From Caulobacter soli (GTDB lineage: Bacteria > Pseudomonadota > Alphaproteobacteria > Caulobacterales > Caulobacteraceae): a stretch of DNA of 64,000 bases. The notes under the pieces are model-generated. The model was not told where the DNA came from. It did no database searches and saw only the letters and a list, made by a program, of their open reading frames with translations. The stretch spans positions 434,001 through 498,000 of the forward strand of contig NZ_CP049199.1 in the NCBI RefSeq assembly GCF_011045195.1, given 5' to 3'. The position numbers were made by a program, and so were the translations under genes. Positions 25,654 through 34,764 of the stretch are shown piece by piece; position 1 is the stretch's first letter, and each line of letters opens with the position of its first letter.

Positions 25654-27999
25654 ATGATCGTATTCAAGCCCTTCGCCAAACGCGCCGCCCAGGCCTTCGC
25701 TTCGGCGGGCGCGTCAGTCGCCGTGCTGGCCTTCGCTTCGGCCGGTTTCGCCGCGACGCCGACCCTGACCCTCACTCCGGCGCCCGCCCAGGCGACGATG
25801 GGGCAGGGGAGCTTCGCCCTGACCGCCAAGACCCGGATCTTCGTCGCCAAGGGCGATGTCGAGGCCCGCGTCGTGGCCGGCCAACTGTCCGACATGCTCT
25901 TCAAGGCCCGGGGCCTGAAGCCCGCCGTGGTCGAGGGCGCGCCGCCCGCCGGCGAGGCCGCCATCGTCCTGGCCCGGGGACAAGCCGCGAGCGACAAGCC
26001 CGAGGCCTACAGGCTCGAGATCGCTCCCACCGGCGTCACCATCACCGCCGCCAAGCGCGCGGGCCTGTTCTACGGCGCGGTCAGCGTCTGGCAGTTGGCG
26101 GTGACCGACGAGGCCAAGGAGCCGGCCGATCTGCCCGCCGTCAGCATCGACGACGCCCCGCGCTTCGCCTGGCGCGGCTTCATGCTGGACAGCGCCCGTC
26201 ACTTCCAGAGCGTCGACACCATCAAGTCGATCCTCGACGCCATGGCCGCCCACAAGCTCAATACGCTGCACTGGCACCTGGTCGACGACCAGGGCTGGCG
26301 GCTGGAGATCAAAAAGTATCCGAAGCTGACCTCGGAAGGGGCCTGGCGCGTGCCGGCCGGCGCGGCGGGCAAGGATCCCAAGACCGGCAAGCCCATCCGC
26401 TACGGCGGTTTCTACACCCAGGACCAGGTGCGTGAGCTGGTCGCCTACGCCGCCGCGCGCGGGATCACCGTCGTGCCCGAGATCGAGATGCCGGGCCACG
26501 CCCTGGCGCCGCTGGTGGCCTATCCGCAATTCGGTATGACCAAGGCCCCGCCGCGCGAGCACATGGGCGACTGGGGGGTGTTCCCCTATCTCTACAAGCC
26601 CAGCGACGAGACGTTCGGCTTCCTCAACGACGTGCTCGACGAGGTGATGGATCTCTTCCCCTCGCCCTACATCCACGTCGGCGGCGACGAGGCCGTGAAG
26701 GACCAGTGGAAGGCCAGTCCCGAGGTCCAGGCCCAGATCCAGGCCCTGGGCGTCAAGGACGAGCACGGTCTGCAGAGCTGGTTCATCCAGAGGGCCGAAA
26801 AGCACATCAACAGCCGTGGCCGGCGGATGATCGGCTGGGACGAGATCCTCGAAGGGGGCCTTGCGCCCAACGCCACGGTCATGTCCTGGCGCGGGATCGA
26901 CGGCGCGGTCGCCGCCGCCTCGCAGGGCCATGACGCGGTGCTGGCGCCTGACAGCACCCTCTATATGGACCGCCGCCAAAGCGCCTCGGCCGACGAGCCG
27001 CCCGGCCGGATCAAGATCGTCAGCCTCAAGGACGTCTACGACTTCGACGCCGCCCCGGCGGCCCTGACCGAGGCCCAGCGCGCCCACATCCTGGGCCTGC
27101 AGGCCAATTCGTTCACCGAGCACATGCGCACCGACGAGCGGCTGGAGAAGATGACCTTTCCGCGCCTGATCGCCGTGGCCGAGAATGGCTGGACGCCCGA
27201 GGCCAGTCGTAACTGGGCCAGCTTCGCCGCCCGCCTGCCCGCCGAGAGCGCGCGGCTGGACGTGCTGGGCGTCGCCCACGACACTGTGCCCTACGAACCC
27301 CAGGCGACGCTACGCCCCGCCGACGGCGGTCAGGTCTCGGTCGTCCTGGCCTCGGGCCTGGGACTGGGCGAGATCCGCTACACCACCGACGGCAAGGCCC
27401 CGACGAAGGCCTCGAACCTGTACGAAGCGCCCTTGGCGGTCGCGCCGGGCAAGACCGTCCGGGCTCGGACGTTCCTGGGCGACGCCGCCCTGGGCCGTGT
27501 CCGCGACTACCCCGTCAGCCTGATAGCGGCCCAGACCCGCAACAGTCACCAGCTGGAGCTCTGCGGCGACGGCATCAACCTGTCGCTGGAGGACGACGCC
27601 CCGGTCAGCGGTCCGCGCGCCGTGTTCGCGGTCAATCTGATGAACCCCTGCTGGGTGTGGAAGGGCGCGGACCTCTCGACCGGCCTGAAGCTGACCGCCC
27701 GCATCGGCCAGGTTCCGTTCAACTTCCAGATCGGCGCCGACCGCGAGAAGATCCCGCTGCGCGCGCCCGCCACGCCCGACGGCGAGCTGGAGGTGCGGAT
27801 CGACGGCTGCGGGGGCGAGCGCATCGCCGCCCTTCCGCTGGGCGCCGCCGCGCGCGGACCGGCCCTGGGCATGGTCTCGGGCGTGCTGCCCAAGCGCGAC
27901 GGCGTCCACGATCTCTGTCTGAGCTTTACAGCCCGAAGCGTCGAGCCGACGCTAGTGCTGGACCAGGTCGCGCTGACCTCAATCAAGACCAAGAACTAA
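25654..27999 (+). CDS. hex: Beta-N-acetylhexosaminidase (GH20)
   Basis: 781 aa. The Sec signal peptide (KRAAQAFASAGASVAVLAF, cleavage after GFA) sends it to the periplasm or surface. A GH20b-like domain (about 40-165) precedes the TIM barrel, with FAWRGFMLDSARHF, LHWHLVDDQGWR and the catalytic pair in HVGGDEAVKDQW (Asp stabilises the oxazolinium, Glu is the acid). After the barrel, EIRYTTDGKAPTKAS is a chitobiase C-terminal (CHB_HEX_C) module, followed by a beta-rich ~150-residue tail. It trims GlcNAc from imported chitin oligomers for the PTS. Start ATG 25654 gives a proper signal peptide; an ATG at 25630 is in frame. Confidence 0.93.
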   Translation: MIVFKPFAKRAAQAFASAGASVAVLAFASAGFAATPTLTLTPAPAQATMGQGSFALTAKTRIFVAKGDVEARVVAGQLSDMLFKARGLKPAVVEGAPPAGEAAIVLARGQAASDKPEAYRLEIAPTGVTITAAKRAGLFYGAVSVWQLAVTDEAKEPADLPAVSIDDAPRFAWRGFMLDSARHFQSVDTIKSILDAMAAHKLNTLHWHLVDDQGWRLEIKKYPKLTSEGAWRVPAGAAGKDPKTGKPIRYGGFYTQDQVRELVAYAAARGITVVPEIEMPGHALAPLVAYPQFGMTKAPPREHMGDWGVFPYLYKPSDETFGFLNDVLDEVMDLFPSPYIHVGGDEAVKDQWKASPEVQAQIQALGVKDEHGLQSWFIQRAEKHINSRGRRMIGWDEILEGGLAPNATVMSWRGIDGAVAAASQGHDAVLAPDSTLYMDRRQSASADEPPGRIKIVSLKDVYDFDAAPAALTEAQRAHILGLQANSFTEHMRTDERLEKMTFPRLIAVAENGWTPEASRNWASFAARLPAESARLDVLGVAHDTVPYEPQATLRPADGGQVSVVLASGLGLGEIRYTTDGKAPTKASNLYEAPLAVAPGKTVRARTFLGDAALGRVRDYPVSLIAAQTRNSHQLELCGDGINLSLEDDAPVSGPRAVFAVNLMNPCWVWKGADLSTGLKLTARIGQVPFNFQIGADREKIPLRAPATPDGELEVRIDGCGGERIAALPLGAAARGPALGMVSGVLPKRDGVHDLCLSFTARSVEPTLVLDQVALTSIKTKN

Positions 28000-28022
28000 T
28001 CCAGGAAGCAGGAAGCGTACCG

Positions 28023-30533
28023 GTGTCCAATCTCGTACTGTCCTCGCCGCTCAAGGGCTGGATCGCTCCGCTGGACGAGACGCCCGACGCGGTGTTCGCC
28101 GAGCGCATGCTGGGCGACGGCCTGGCCATCGACCCGCTGGGCTCGACCCTGCACGCCCCCTGCGACGCTCGGGTGATCGCCGTGCACGCCACGCGCCACG
28201 CCGTCACCCTGCGGGCCGACAACGGCGCCGAGATCCTGATGCATGTGGGGCTGGAGACCGTCGGCCTGGGCGGCGAGGGCTTCGAGGTCCACGTCAAGGA
28301 CGGCGACGCGGTAAAGGCCGGAGACAGGCTGATCAGCTTCGATCTCGACCTGCTCAGCCAGCGCGCCAAGAGCCTGATCACCCCGGTGGTGATCACCAAT
28401 CCCGACGCCTTCCAGATCGTCCGTCGCGAGCAGGATCACGCCGCCTCGGTCGGCGATTTCCTGATGGAGCTGGCCCCGGTCGGTGGCGCCGGCGCGGTGC
28501 TGGCGATCGCCGAGGGCGAGGTGGCGCGCGAGGTCGTGGTGCCGCTGCAGCACGGCATCCACGCCCGTCCGGCCGCGCGCATCGCCGAGAGCGCCCGCAA
28601 GTTCGCCGCCGAGGTGGCCCTGGTCGCCGTCAACCGTCGGGCCAGCGCCAAGAGTCCCGTGGGCGTGATGTCCCTAGCCATCCGTCACGGCGACCGCATC
28701 AGCGTCGTCGCCTCGGGGCCGGACGCCGACTTCGCCGTCGCCGCCATCGTCGAACTGATCGAGGGCGGCATGGGCGAGAGCGCGGCCCTGCCGCCGGCCG
28801 CCGCCCCGGCCGCCGTGGTCGAGGCGGTTCGCGCCGCGCCGCCCAGCGAACCGGGCCTGCTGCGCGGCGTGATGGCGGCCCCGGGCCTGGCGATCGGCCA
28901 GGCCGTGCGCTTCGTCTCCGCCGACATCACGGTCGTCGAGACCGGCGCCGGCGCGGGCCACGAGCGCGCCGCCCTGGAAGACGCCCTGGCCCAGGTCCGC
29001 GCCAAGATCGAGAAGTCGGCCGCCAAGGGCGACACCGCCCGCAAGGCTATCCTGGGCGCCCACCTGGCGTTCCTGGAAGACCCCGAACTGACCGCCTCGG
29101 CCCACCGGCTGATCGCCGACGGCAAGAGCGCGGGCTTCGCCTGGCGCCGCGCCGTGGGCGGCTATGTCGAGGCCCTGCGCGGCCTGGGCGATCGTCGCCT
29201 GGCCGAGCGCGTCGACGACCTGATCGACCTGGAACGCCAGGTGCTCCGCGCCCTCTCCGGCGAGGAGGACGAGGCCCGCGTCCTGCCGCCCGGCGCCATC
29301 CTGCTGGCCGACGAACTGCTGCCCTCGCAACTGATGGGCGTCGAGGCCGGCCAGGTCGCCGGCTTCTGCACGGCCAAGGGCGGCCCGACCTCGCACGTGG
29401 CCATCCTGGCCGCCGCCATGGGCATCCCGGCCATCGTCGCCGCCGGTCCCGGCGTGCTGGACGTCACCGAGGGTGCGGCCCTGATCCTCGACGCCGAGAA
29501 TGGCAGCTTGCGCGTCGGGCCCGACGCCGCCCAATTGGCCGCCGCCCAGACCGCCATCGCCGCCCGCCACGAGCGCAAGGCCGCCGCCAAGGCCGCCGCC
29601 CACCAGGAAAGCCGCACCGCCGACGGCGCGCGGATCGAGGTGTTCGGCAATGTCGGCTCGCTGAACGACGCCCTGGCCGCCGCCGCCAACGGCGCCGAGG
29701 GCTCGGGCCTGCTGCGCACCGAGTTCCTGTTCCTGGAGCGCGAGACCCCGCCCGACGAGGACGAGCAGGCCCGCCAGTACCAGGCCATCGCCTCGGCCCT
29801 GGACGGCCGTCCGCTGATCATCCGCACCCTGGACGTCGGCGGCGACAAGGCCGCGCCCTACCTGCCGATCCCGACGGAAGAGAACCCGGCCCTGGGCCTG
29901 CGCGGCGTGCGCGTCTCGCTGTGGCGGCCGCACCTCTTGAAGACCCAGCTGCGGGCCATCCTGCGGGTCAAGCCGCTGGGCCAGTGCAAGATCATGGTCC
30001 CGATGATCGCCAGCCTCGACGAGCTGCGCGCCGTCCGCGCCATGCTGGAAGAGACCAAGCGCGAGATGGGGATCACCGAGCGGATCGAGCTGGGGGTGAT
30101 GATCGAGACCCCGGCCGCCGCCGTCACCGCCGACCTGCTGGCCGCCGAGGCCGATTTCCTGTCGGTCGGCACCAACGACCTGACCCAGTACGTGCTGGCC
30201 ATGGACCGGGGCAATCCGGAGCTGGCCGCCCGCATCGACGCCCTGCACCCCGCCGTGCTGCGGATGATCGACCTGACCTGCAAGGGCGCGGCCAGGCATC
30301 AGCGCTGGGTCGGCATCTGCGGGGGCCTGGCGTCCGACCTCGTCGCCGTGCCGGTGCTGGTGGGCCTGGGCGTCACCGAGCTGTCGGCCACGGCCGCGAC
30401 GGTGCCGGAAGTGAAGGCCCTGGTCCGCACCCTGAACGTGCCGGCCTGCCAGGCCCTGGCTCGCCAGGCGCTGGACCTGACCTCGCCCGAGGCCGTCCGA
30501 GATCTTTGCAAAGCCTTTCAGGCTGGAGCGTAA
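28023..30533 (+). CDS. nagF: PTS EIIA(Glc)-HPr-Enzyme I fusion for GlcNAc uptake
   Basis: 836 aa, three PTS modules in one chain. Residues ~1-150 are a Glc-type EIIA with the active His in EILMHVGLETVGL. About 165-255 is HPr with HGIHARPAARIAES, whose second His is phosphorylated. About 275-836 is Enzyme I with GGPTSHVAILAAAMGIP (active His), FLSVGTNDLTQYVLAMDRGN and WVGICGGLASD (catalytic Cys). It carries phosphate from PEP to the EIIB domains of the next gene. The start is GTG 28023 with AGGAAG repeats upstream, 23 nt after hex; longer frames upstream are hex read out of frame. It ends 3 nt before nagE. Confidence 0.94.
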   Translation: MSNLVLSSPLKGWIAPLDETPDAVFAERMLGDGLAIDPLGSTLHAPCDARVIAVHATRHAVTLRADNGAEILMHVGLETVGLGGEGFEVHVKDGDAVKAGDRLISFDLDLLSQRAKSLITPVVITNPDAFQIVRREQDHAASVGDFLMELAPVGGAGAVLAIAEGEVAREVVVPLQHGIHARPAARIAESARKFAAEVALVAVNRRASAKSPVGVMSLAIRHGDRISVVASGPDADFAVAAIVELIEGGMGESAALPPAAAPAAVVEAVRAAPPSEPGLLRGVMAAPGLAIGQAVRFVSADITVVETGAGAGHERAALEDALAQVRAKIEKSAAKGDTARKAILGAHLAFLEDPELTASAHRLIADGKSAGFAWRRAVGGYVEALRGLGDRRLAERVDDLIDLERQVLRALSGEEDEARVLPPGAILLADELLPSQLMGVEAGQVAGFCTAKGGPTSHVAILAAAMGIPAIVAAGPGVLDVTEGAALILDAENGSLRVGPDAAQLAAAQTAIAARHERKAAAKAAAHQESRTADGARIEVFGNVGSLNDALAAAANGAEGSGLLRTEFLFLERETPPDEDEQARQYQAIASALDGRPLIIRTLDVGGDKAAPYLPIPTEENPALGLRGVRVSLWRPHLLKTQLRAILRVKPLGQCKIMVPMIASLDELRAVRAMLEETKREMGITERIELGVMIETPAAAVTADLLAAEADFLSVGTNDLTQYVLAMDRGNPELAARIDALHPAVLRMIDLTCKGAARHQRWVGICGGLASDLVAVPVLVGLGVTELSATAATVPEVKALVRTLNVPACQALARQALDLTSPEAVRDLCKAFQAGA

Positions 30534-30536
30534 GCG

Positions 30537-32297
30537 ATGAAGTCCCCGCTCGAATTCCTCCAGCCCCTGGGCCGCGCCCTGATGCTGCCCATCGCCGTCC
30601 TGCCGGTGGCGGGACTGCTGCTGCGCCTGGGCCAGCCCGACCTGCTGAACATCGCCTTCATCGCCGCCGCCGGCGACGCGATCTTCTCCAACCTGGGCCT
30701 GCTGTTCGCCATCGGCGTGGCCGTGGGCTTCGCGCGCGAGAACAACGGCGCGGCGGGCCTGGCGGGCGTGGTCTGTTTCCTGATCGCCACCGAGGGCTCC
30801 AAGGCCCTGCTGCACGTACCGCCGGACGTCACGGCGGGCCTGATCAAGGCCCATGCCGACCTGGCCTCAGCGGCCTACAAGGCCAAGGCCCTGGCCAAGC
30901 TGAGCGTGCCGATCGGCATCGCCTCGGGCCTGATCGGCGGGGTGTTCTACAACCGCTTCTCGACCTTCAAGCTGCCCGAATACCTGGCCTTCTTCAGCGG
31001 CCGGCGCTTCGTGCCGATCATCAGCGGCGTGGCCGGCCTGTTGATCGCGGTGCTGATCGGCTTCGGCTATGACGGGATCAATGGCGCGGTCGACGGGGCC
31101 AGCCGGGCCATCGTCGGCTCGGGCGAGCTGGGCCTGCTGGTCTATGGGTTCCTCAACCGGATCCTGATCGTCACCGGCCTGCACCACATCCTCAACAACA
31201 TCGCCTGGTTCGTGATCGGCGACTACCACGGCGCCACCGGCGACCTGCGCCGCTTCTTCGCCGACGACCCGACCGCCGGCGGCTTCATGAGCGGGTTCTT
31301 CCCGGTGATGATGTTCGGCCTGCCCGCCGCGTGCCTGGCCATGTACCACACGGCCCGTCCGGAGAAGAAAAAGGCGGTCGGCGGCATGCTGACCTCGCTG
31401 GCCCTGACCTCGTTCCTGACCGGGGTGACCGAGCCGATCGAGTTCAGCTTCATGTTCCTGGCCCCGCTGCTCTATGCGGTGCACGCGGTGCTGACGGGCG
31501 TGGCCATGGCGGTGATGAACGCTCTGGACATCAAGCTGGGCTTCACCTTCTCGGCGGGCCTGTTCGACTATGTGCTGAACTTCGGCAAGGCGACCCACCC
31601 GCTGTGGCTGCTGCCCCTGGGGGCGCTCTATGCCGGGGTCTATTACGGCCTGTTCCGCTTCTTCATCCTCAAGTTCGACCTGAAGACCCCGGGCCGCGAG
31701 GCCGATGACGAGGCCGCCGCCGAGGCCGCCACGACCGGCGGCGGGCGTGGGGCCGACTTCGTCCAAGCCCTCGGCGGCGCGGCCAACCTGGTGTCGGTCG
31801 ACGCCTGCACCACGCGTCTGCGCCTGATCGTCGCCGATCAGGGCGCGGTCAGCGAACCGGCGCTCAAGGCCCTGGGCGCGCGGGGCGTGGTCAAGCCCTC
31901 GGACAAGGCCCTGCAGGTCGTGTTGGGTCCGATCGCCGACGGCGTGGCCGGCGAGATCCGCGCGGCCCTAAGCGGGATGAAGGGGGGAGCGCCGGCGCCC
32001 GCCAAGCCCGTGGCGACGGTCGCCAAGGCCTCCGTCGCCCTGCCCACCTCCGCCGACGGCAGCCGGGCCGAGACCCTGGTCGCCGCCCTGGGCGGCTCGG
32101 CCAATGTCGAGGCGGTCGGGGCCTGCTCCAGCCGCCTGCGCCTGGTGGTCCGCGACAACGGCCGCGTGGACGAGGCCGCGCTCGCCGCCCTGGACTCGCG
32201 CGGCGTGGTCCGGGTGGGCGAGCGCGCCGTGCACGTGGTGCTGGGCCCCGACGCCGAGCGGATCGGCGAGGCGGTGCGTTGCCTGCTGCCCGCCTGA
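30537..32297 (+). CDS. nagE: PTS GlcNAc permease, EIIC-EIIB-EIIB
   Basis: 586 aa inner-membrane permease. The EIIC part (about 1-385) has ten or so hydrophobic segments and GVTEPIEFSFMFLAPLLYA, the Glc/GlcNAc-family motif. Two EIIB domains follow: GAANLVSVDACTTRLRL near 425 and GSANVEAVGACSSRLRL near 525, each with the phosphorylatable Cys and followed by ARGVVK or SRGVVR. Two active-looking EIIB copies are unusual; the normal E. coli NagE has EIIC-EIIB-EIIA. Here EIIA resides in the upstream fusion. It imports and phosphorylates GlcNAc to GlcNAc-6-P, the NagA substrate. The next gene is convergent, with only an 11-nt gap. Confidence 0.93.
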   Translation: MKSPLEFLQPLGRALMLPIAVLPVAGLLLRLGQPDLLNIAFIAAAGDAIFSNLGLLFAIGVAVGFARENNGAAGLAGVVCFLIATEGSKALLHVPPDVTAGLIKAHADLASAAYKAKALAKLSVPIGIASGLIGGVFYNRFSTFKLPEYLAFFSGRRFVPIISGVAGLLIAVLIGFGYDGINGAVDGASRAIVGSGELGLLVYGFLNRILIVTGLHHILNNIAWFVIGDYHGATGDLRRFFADDPTAGGFMSGFFPVMMFGLPAACLAMYHTARPEKKKAVGGMLTSLALTSFLTGVTEPIEFSFMFLAPLLYAVHAVLTGVAMAVMNALDIKLGFTFSAGLFDYVLNFGKATHPLWLLPLGALYAGVYYGLFRFFILKFDLKTPGREADDEAAAEAATTGGGRGADFVQALGGAANLVSVDACTTRLRLIVADQGAVSEPALKALGARGVVKPSDKALQVVLGPIADGVAGEIRAALSGMKGGAPAPAKPVATVAKASVALPTSADGSRAETLVAALGGSANVEAVGACSSRLRLVVRDNGRVDEAALAALDSRGVVRVGERAVHVVLGPDAERIGEAVRCLLPA

Positions 32298-32308
32298 CCC
32301 TTTCCCGC

Positions 32309-33007
32309 CTAGCCCAGGTGCGCCTTGAAGAAGGCGGCCGTGCGGGCGTTGGCGGTCGTGGCGTCGGCCGCGTCATAGGCGTCGCCGTTGGGCCGCGCGA
32401 AGGCGTGGTTGCGGCCGGGATAGGTGTGGATCTCGATATGGGGATTGCCGTCCAGGGCGGCGTGGATCTTCGCCTGGGCCGCCGCGCCGATATATTCGTC
32501 GTCACCGGCCAGGTGCATCAGCAGCGGCTGGGTGATCCGCGCGCCCTCGTCGACATAGTTGTCGGTGCCGCCGCCGTAATAGGCCACGCCGACGTCGGCG
32601 TCGCTGGCCGCCAGGGTCCGGAAGGTCATCAGTCCGCCCAGGCAGTAGCCGGTCACCCCGACCTTGCCCGACGCGCCTTTCAGGGTCCGCGCGGCGGCGA
32701 CCGTGGCCACCAGGTCGCTCACGCCCTTGTCGAAGTCGTAGCGGCCGTAGAAGCCGATGGCCTTCTCGACGTCGTCCGGCTTGTGGTCCGACAGGGCCAG
32801 GGCCGGCTCGAAGCGCCAGAACATGTCGGGGCACACGGCGATATAGCCCTGAGCGGCGATCTCGCCGGCGATCTGCCGGATGCCGTCATTGACGCCGAAG
32901 ATCTCCTGGATCACCACGATCACGGGGACCGGGGCGGTGGTGGTCGGGCGCACCACGAGGGCCTGGAACGGGCCGTCGGGCGTCTGGATGGTCAGGGTCT
33001 CGCTCAC
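32309..33007 (-). CDS. Dienelactone hydrolase family protein
   Basis: 232-aa alpha/beta hydrolase. QEIFGVNDGIRQIA is the dienelactone-hydrolase signature, VGVTGYCLGGLMTFR holds the nucleophile elbow with Cys (GYCLGG) typical of DLH, and the Asp (HLAGDDEYI) and His (PGRNHAFAR) complete the triad. All three catalytic residues are present. Start GTG 33007 with AGGAG 6 nt upstream is preferred to the in-frame ATG 33067, whose extra residues do not align with the family. No catabolic neighbours point to a specific lactone, so the substrate is unknown. Confidence 0.9.
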   Translation of the reverse strand: MSETLTIQTPDGPFQALVVRPTTTAPVPVIVVIQEIFGVNDGIRQIAGEIAAQGYIAVCPDMFWRFEPALALSDHKPDDVEKAIGFYGRYDFDKGVSDLVATVAAARTLKGASGKVGVTGYCLGGLMTFRTLAASDADVGVAYYGGGTDNYVDEGARITQPLLMHLAGDDEYIGAAAQAKIHAALDGNPHIEIHTYPGRNHAFARPNGDAYDAADATTANARTAAFFKAHLG

Positions 33008-33144
33008 GGCGTGCTCCTCGTGGGCCGGGCGCGACGACCGTCCCGGAACCTGGCCAGACTGGCGCAAGGACCAGGCCCCGGGCTTGAACGTTGGGTACGC
33101 GACTTGGCGATTGATGCGCGAGTCGACGGGGCGAGGAGGGCGGC

Positions 33145-34764
33145 GTGAACGAGACGGGCGGGAACGACGGCGGCGAAAGGCCGATCAACGACATCCTGAT
33201 CGTCGGTGGTGGCACGGCCGGCTGGATGACGGCCGCGTATCTCGCCCGACGCCTGGGCTCGACCCGGCCGGACGGCGTGCGCATCACCCTGATCGAGTCC
33301 AGCGAGATCGGCATCATCGGGGTGGGCGAGGGCACCTTCCCCACGATCCAGAACACCATGCGCACGATCGGCGTCGACGAGGCGCGGTTCATGCGCGAGG
33401 CCGGGGCGGCCTTCAAGCAGGGCATCAAGTTCGTCGACTGGAAGACCGCGCCCAAGGACGGGGTCCACAGCCACTACTACCACCCGTTCGCCCAGCCCCG
33501 GCTGCTGAACGGCGGACTGGACCTGGCGCCCTACTGGCTGATGGGCGGGGCGGGCGAGGTTCCGTTCTCCGACGCCGTCACCCTGCAGGACAAGGTCTGC
33601 GACGCGCTGCGCGGACCCAAGCGGCTGGACGATCCGCAGTACGGCGGGCCGATGGCCTACGCCTACCATTTCGACGCGGGCAAGCTGGCGACCCTGCTGC
33701 GCGACGTCGGCAAGGCCACGGGCGTCAAGCACGTGCTGGGCAATGTGCTGGCTGTGAACAAGGCCGAGGACGGATCGATCGCCTCGGTCACCACCCGCGA
33801 GCACGGCGACCTGATGGCCGACCTCTATATCGACTGCACCGGTTTCGCCGGCGCTCTGATCGGCGAGGCCATGGGCTCGGCGTGGATCGACAAGGGCGAC
33901 ACCCTGTTCGTCGACCGCGCCCTGGCCCTGCAGGTCCCCTACGATCGTCCGGACGCGCCGGTGGCCACGACCACCATCTCGACCGCCCACGAGGCCGGCT
34001 GGACCTGGGACATCGGCCTACCCGAGCGCCGGGGCACGGGCTATGTCTATTCCAGTCGTCACACCACGGACGATCGCGCCGAGCAGATCCTGCGCGGCTA
34101 TGTCGGCCAGGCCGGCGACGGTCTGACGCCGCGCCTGCTGAAGCTGAAGGTCGGCCATCGCGATCGGCACTGGATCAAGAACTGCGTCGCGGTGGGCCTG
34201 TCGGGCGGGTTCCTGGAGCCGCTGGAATCCACCGGCATCGTGCTGATCGAGGCGGCCGCCTACATGCTGGCCCGCAACCTGCCGCGCCAGGGCGGGATGG
34301 AGGCCGCCGCCCGCCAGTTCAACGCGGCGATGACCGACCGCTACCTGCGGGCCATCGACTTCATCAAGCTGCATTATTGCCTGAGCCAGCGCACCGACAA
34401 CAGCTTCTGGACCGACAACGCCGACCCGGCCTCGATCCCGGAAAGCCTCCAGGACCATCTGGCGATGTGGAAGCACCGGCCGCCCAACGTGTTCGACTTC
34501 CCGAACCTGCACGAGAGCTTCAAGTACTTCAACTACCAGTACATTCTGTACGGCATGGGCTACCAGACCACCGTCGATCCCGCCGCCCACGTCCATGGCG
34601 ACTTGGCCCGGGCCGACTTCGGGCGGGTGCGCGAGGCGGGCTTGCGCGCCGCCGCCAGCCTGCCCGATCATCGCGCCCTGCTGACCGACGTCTATGCGAA
34701 GGGCTTCACGACCAAGGCGCCCGACCTGGCCACGGCCGAGGCCGGCGAGGCGCCCCGGCGGTGA
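33145..34764 (+). CDS. Flavin-dependent tryptophan halogenase-family protein
   Basis: 539 aa. The FAD site is ILIVGGGTAGWMTAAYLA, with GVGEGTFPTI next. The Lys of AFKQGIKFVDWK occupies the place of the catalytic Lys79 of PrnA/RebH, and FLEPLESTGIVL retains the Glu346 region. GWTWDIGLPERRGTGYVYSS matches the WxWxIP-type halogenase motif, here WTWDIG with the Ile-Pro replaced. Many such proteins lie next to TonB receptors in Caulobacterales and have no proven halogenase activity. GTG 33145 follows GGAGG. It overlaps the DUF6445 gene by four bases (GTGA). A bound FADH2-derived hypohalite may act on a surface substrate, but this is speculation. Confidence 0.88.
   Translation: MNETGGNDGGERPINDILIVGGGTAGWMTAAYLARRLGSTRPDGVRITLIESSEIGIIGVGEGTFPTIQNTMRTIGVDEARFMREAGAAFKQGIKFVDWKTAPKDGVHSHYYHPFAQPRLLNGGLDLAPYWLMGGAGEVPFSDAVTLQDKVCDALRGPKRLDDPQYGGPMAYAYHFDAGKLATLLRDVGKATGVKHVLGNVLAVNKAEDGSIASVTTREHGDLMADLYIDCTGFAGALIGEAMGSAWIDKGDTLFVDRALALQVPYDRPDAPVATTTISTAHEAGWTWDIGLPERRGTGYVYSSRHTTDDRAEQILRGYVGQAGDGLTPRLLKLKVGHRDRHWIKNCVAVGLSGGFLEPLESTGIVLIEAAAYMLARNLPRQGGMEAAARQFNAAMTDRYLRAIDFIKLHYCLSQRTDNSFWTDNADPASIPESLQDHLAMWKHRPPNVFDFPNLHESFKYFNYQYILYGMGYQTTVDPAAHVHGDLARADFGRVREAGLRAAASLPDHRALLTDVYAKGFTTKAPDLATAEAGEAPRR

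Noticed and set aside
28674..30854. Antisense frame over the EI part of the PTS fusion
   Set aside because: No domain; the plus-strand gene has all three PTS active sites.
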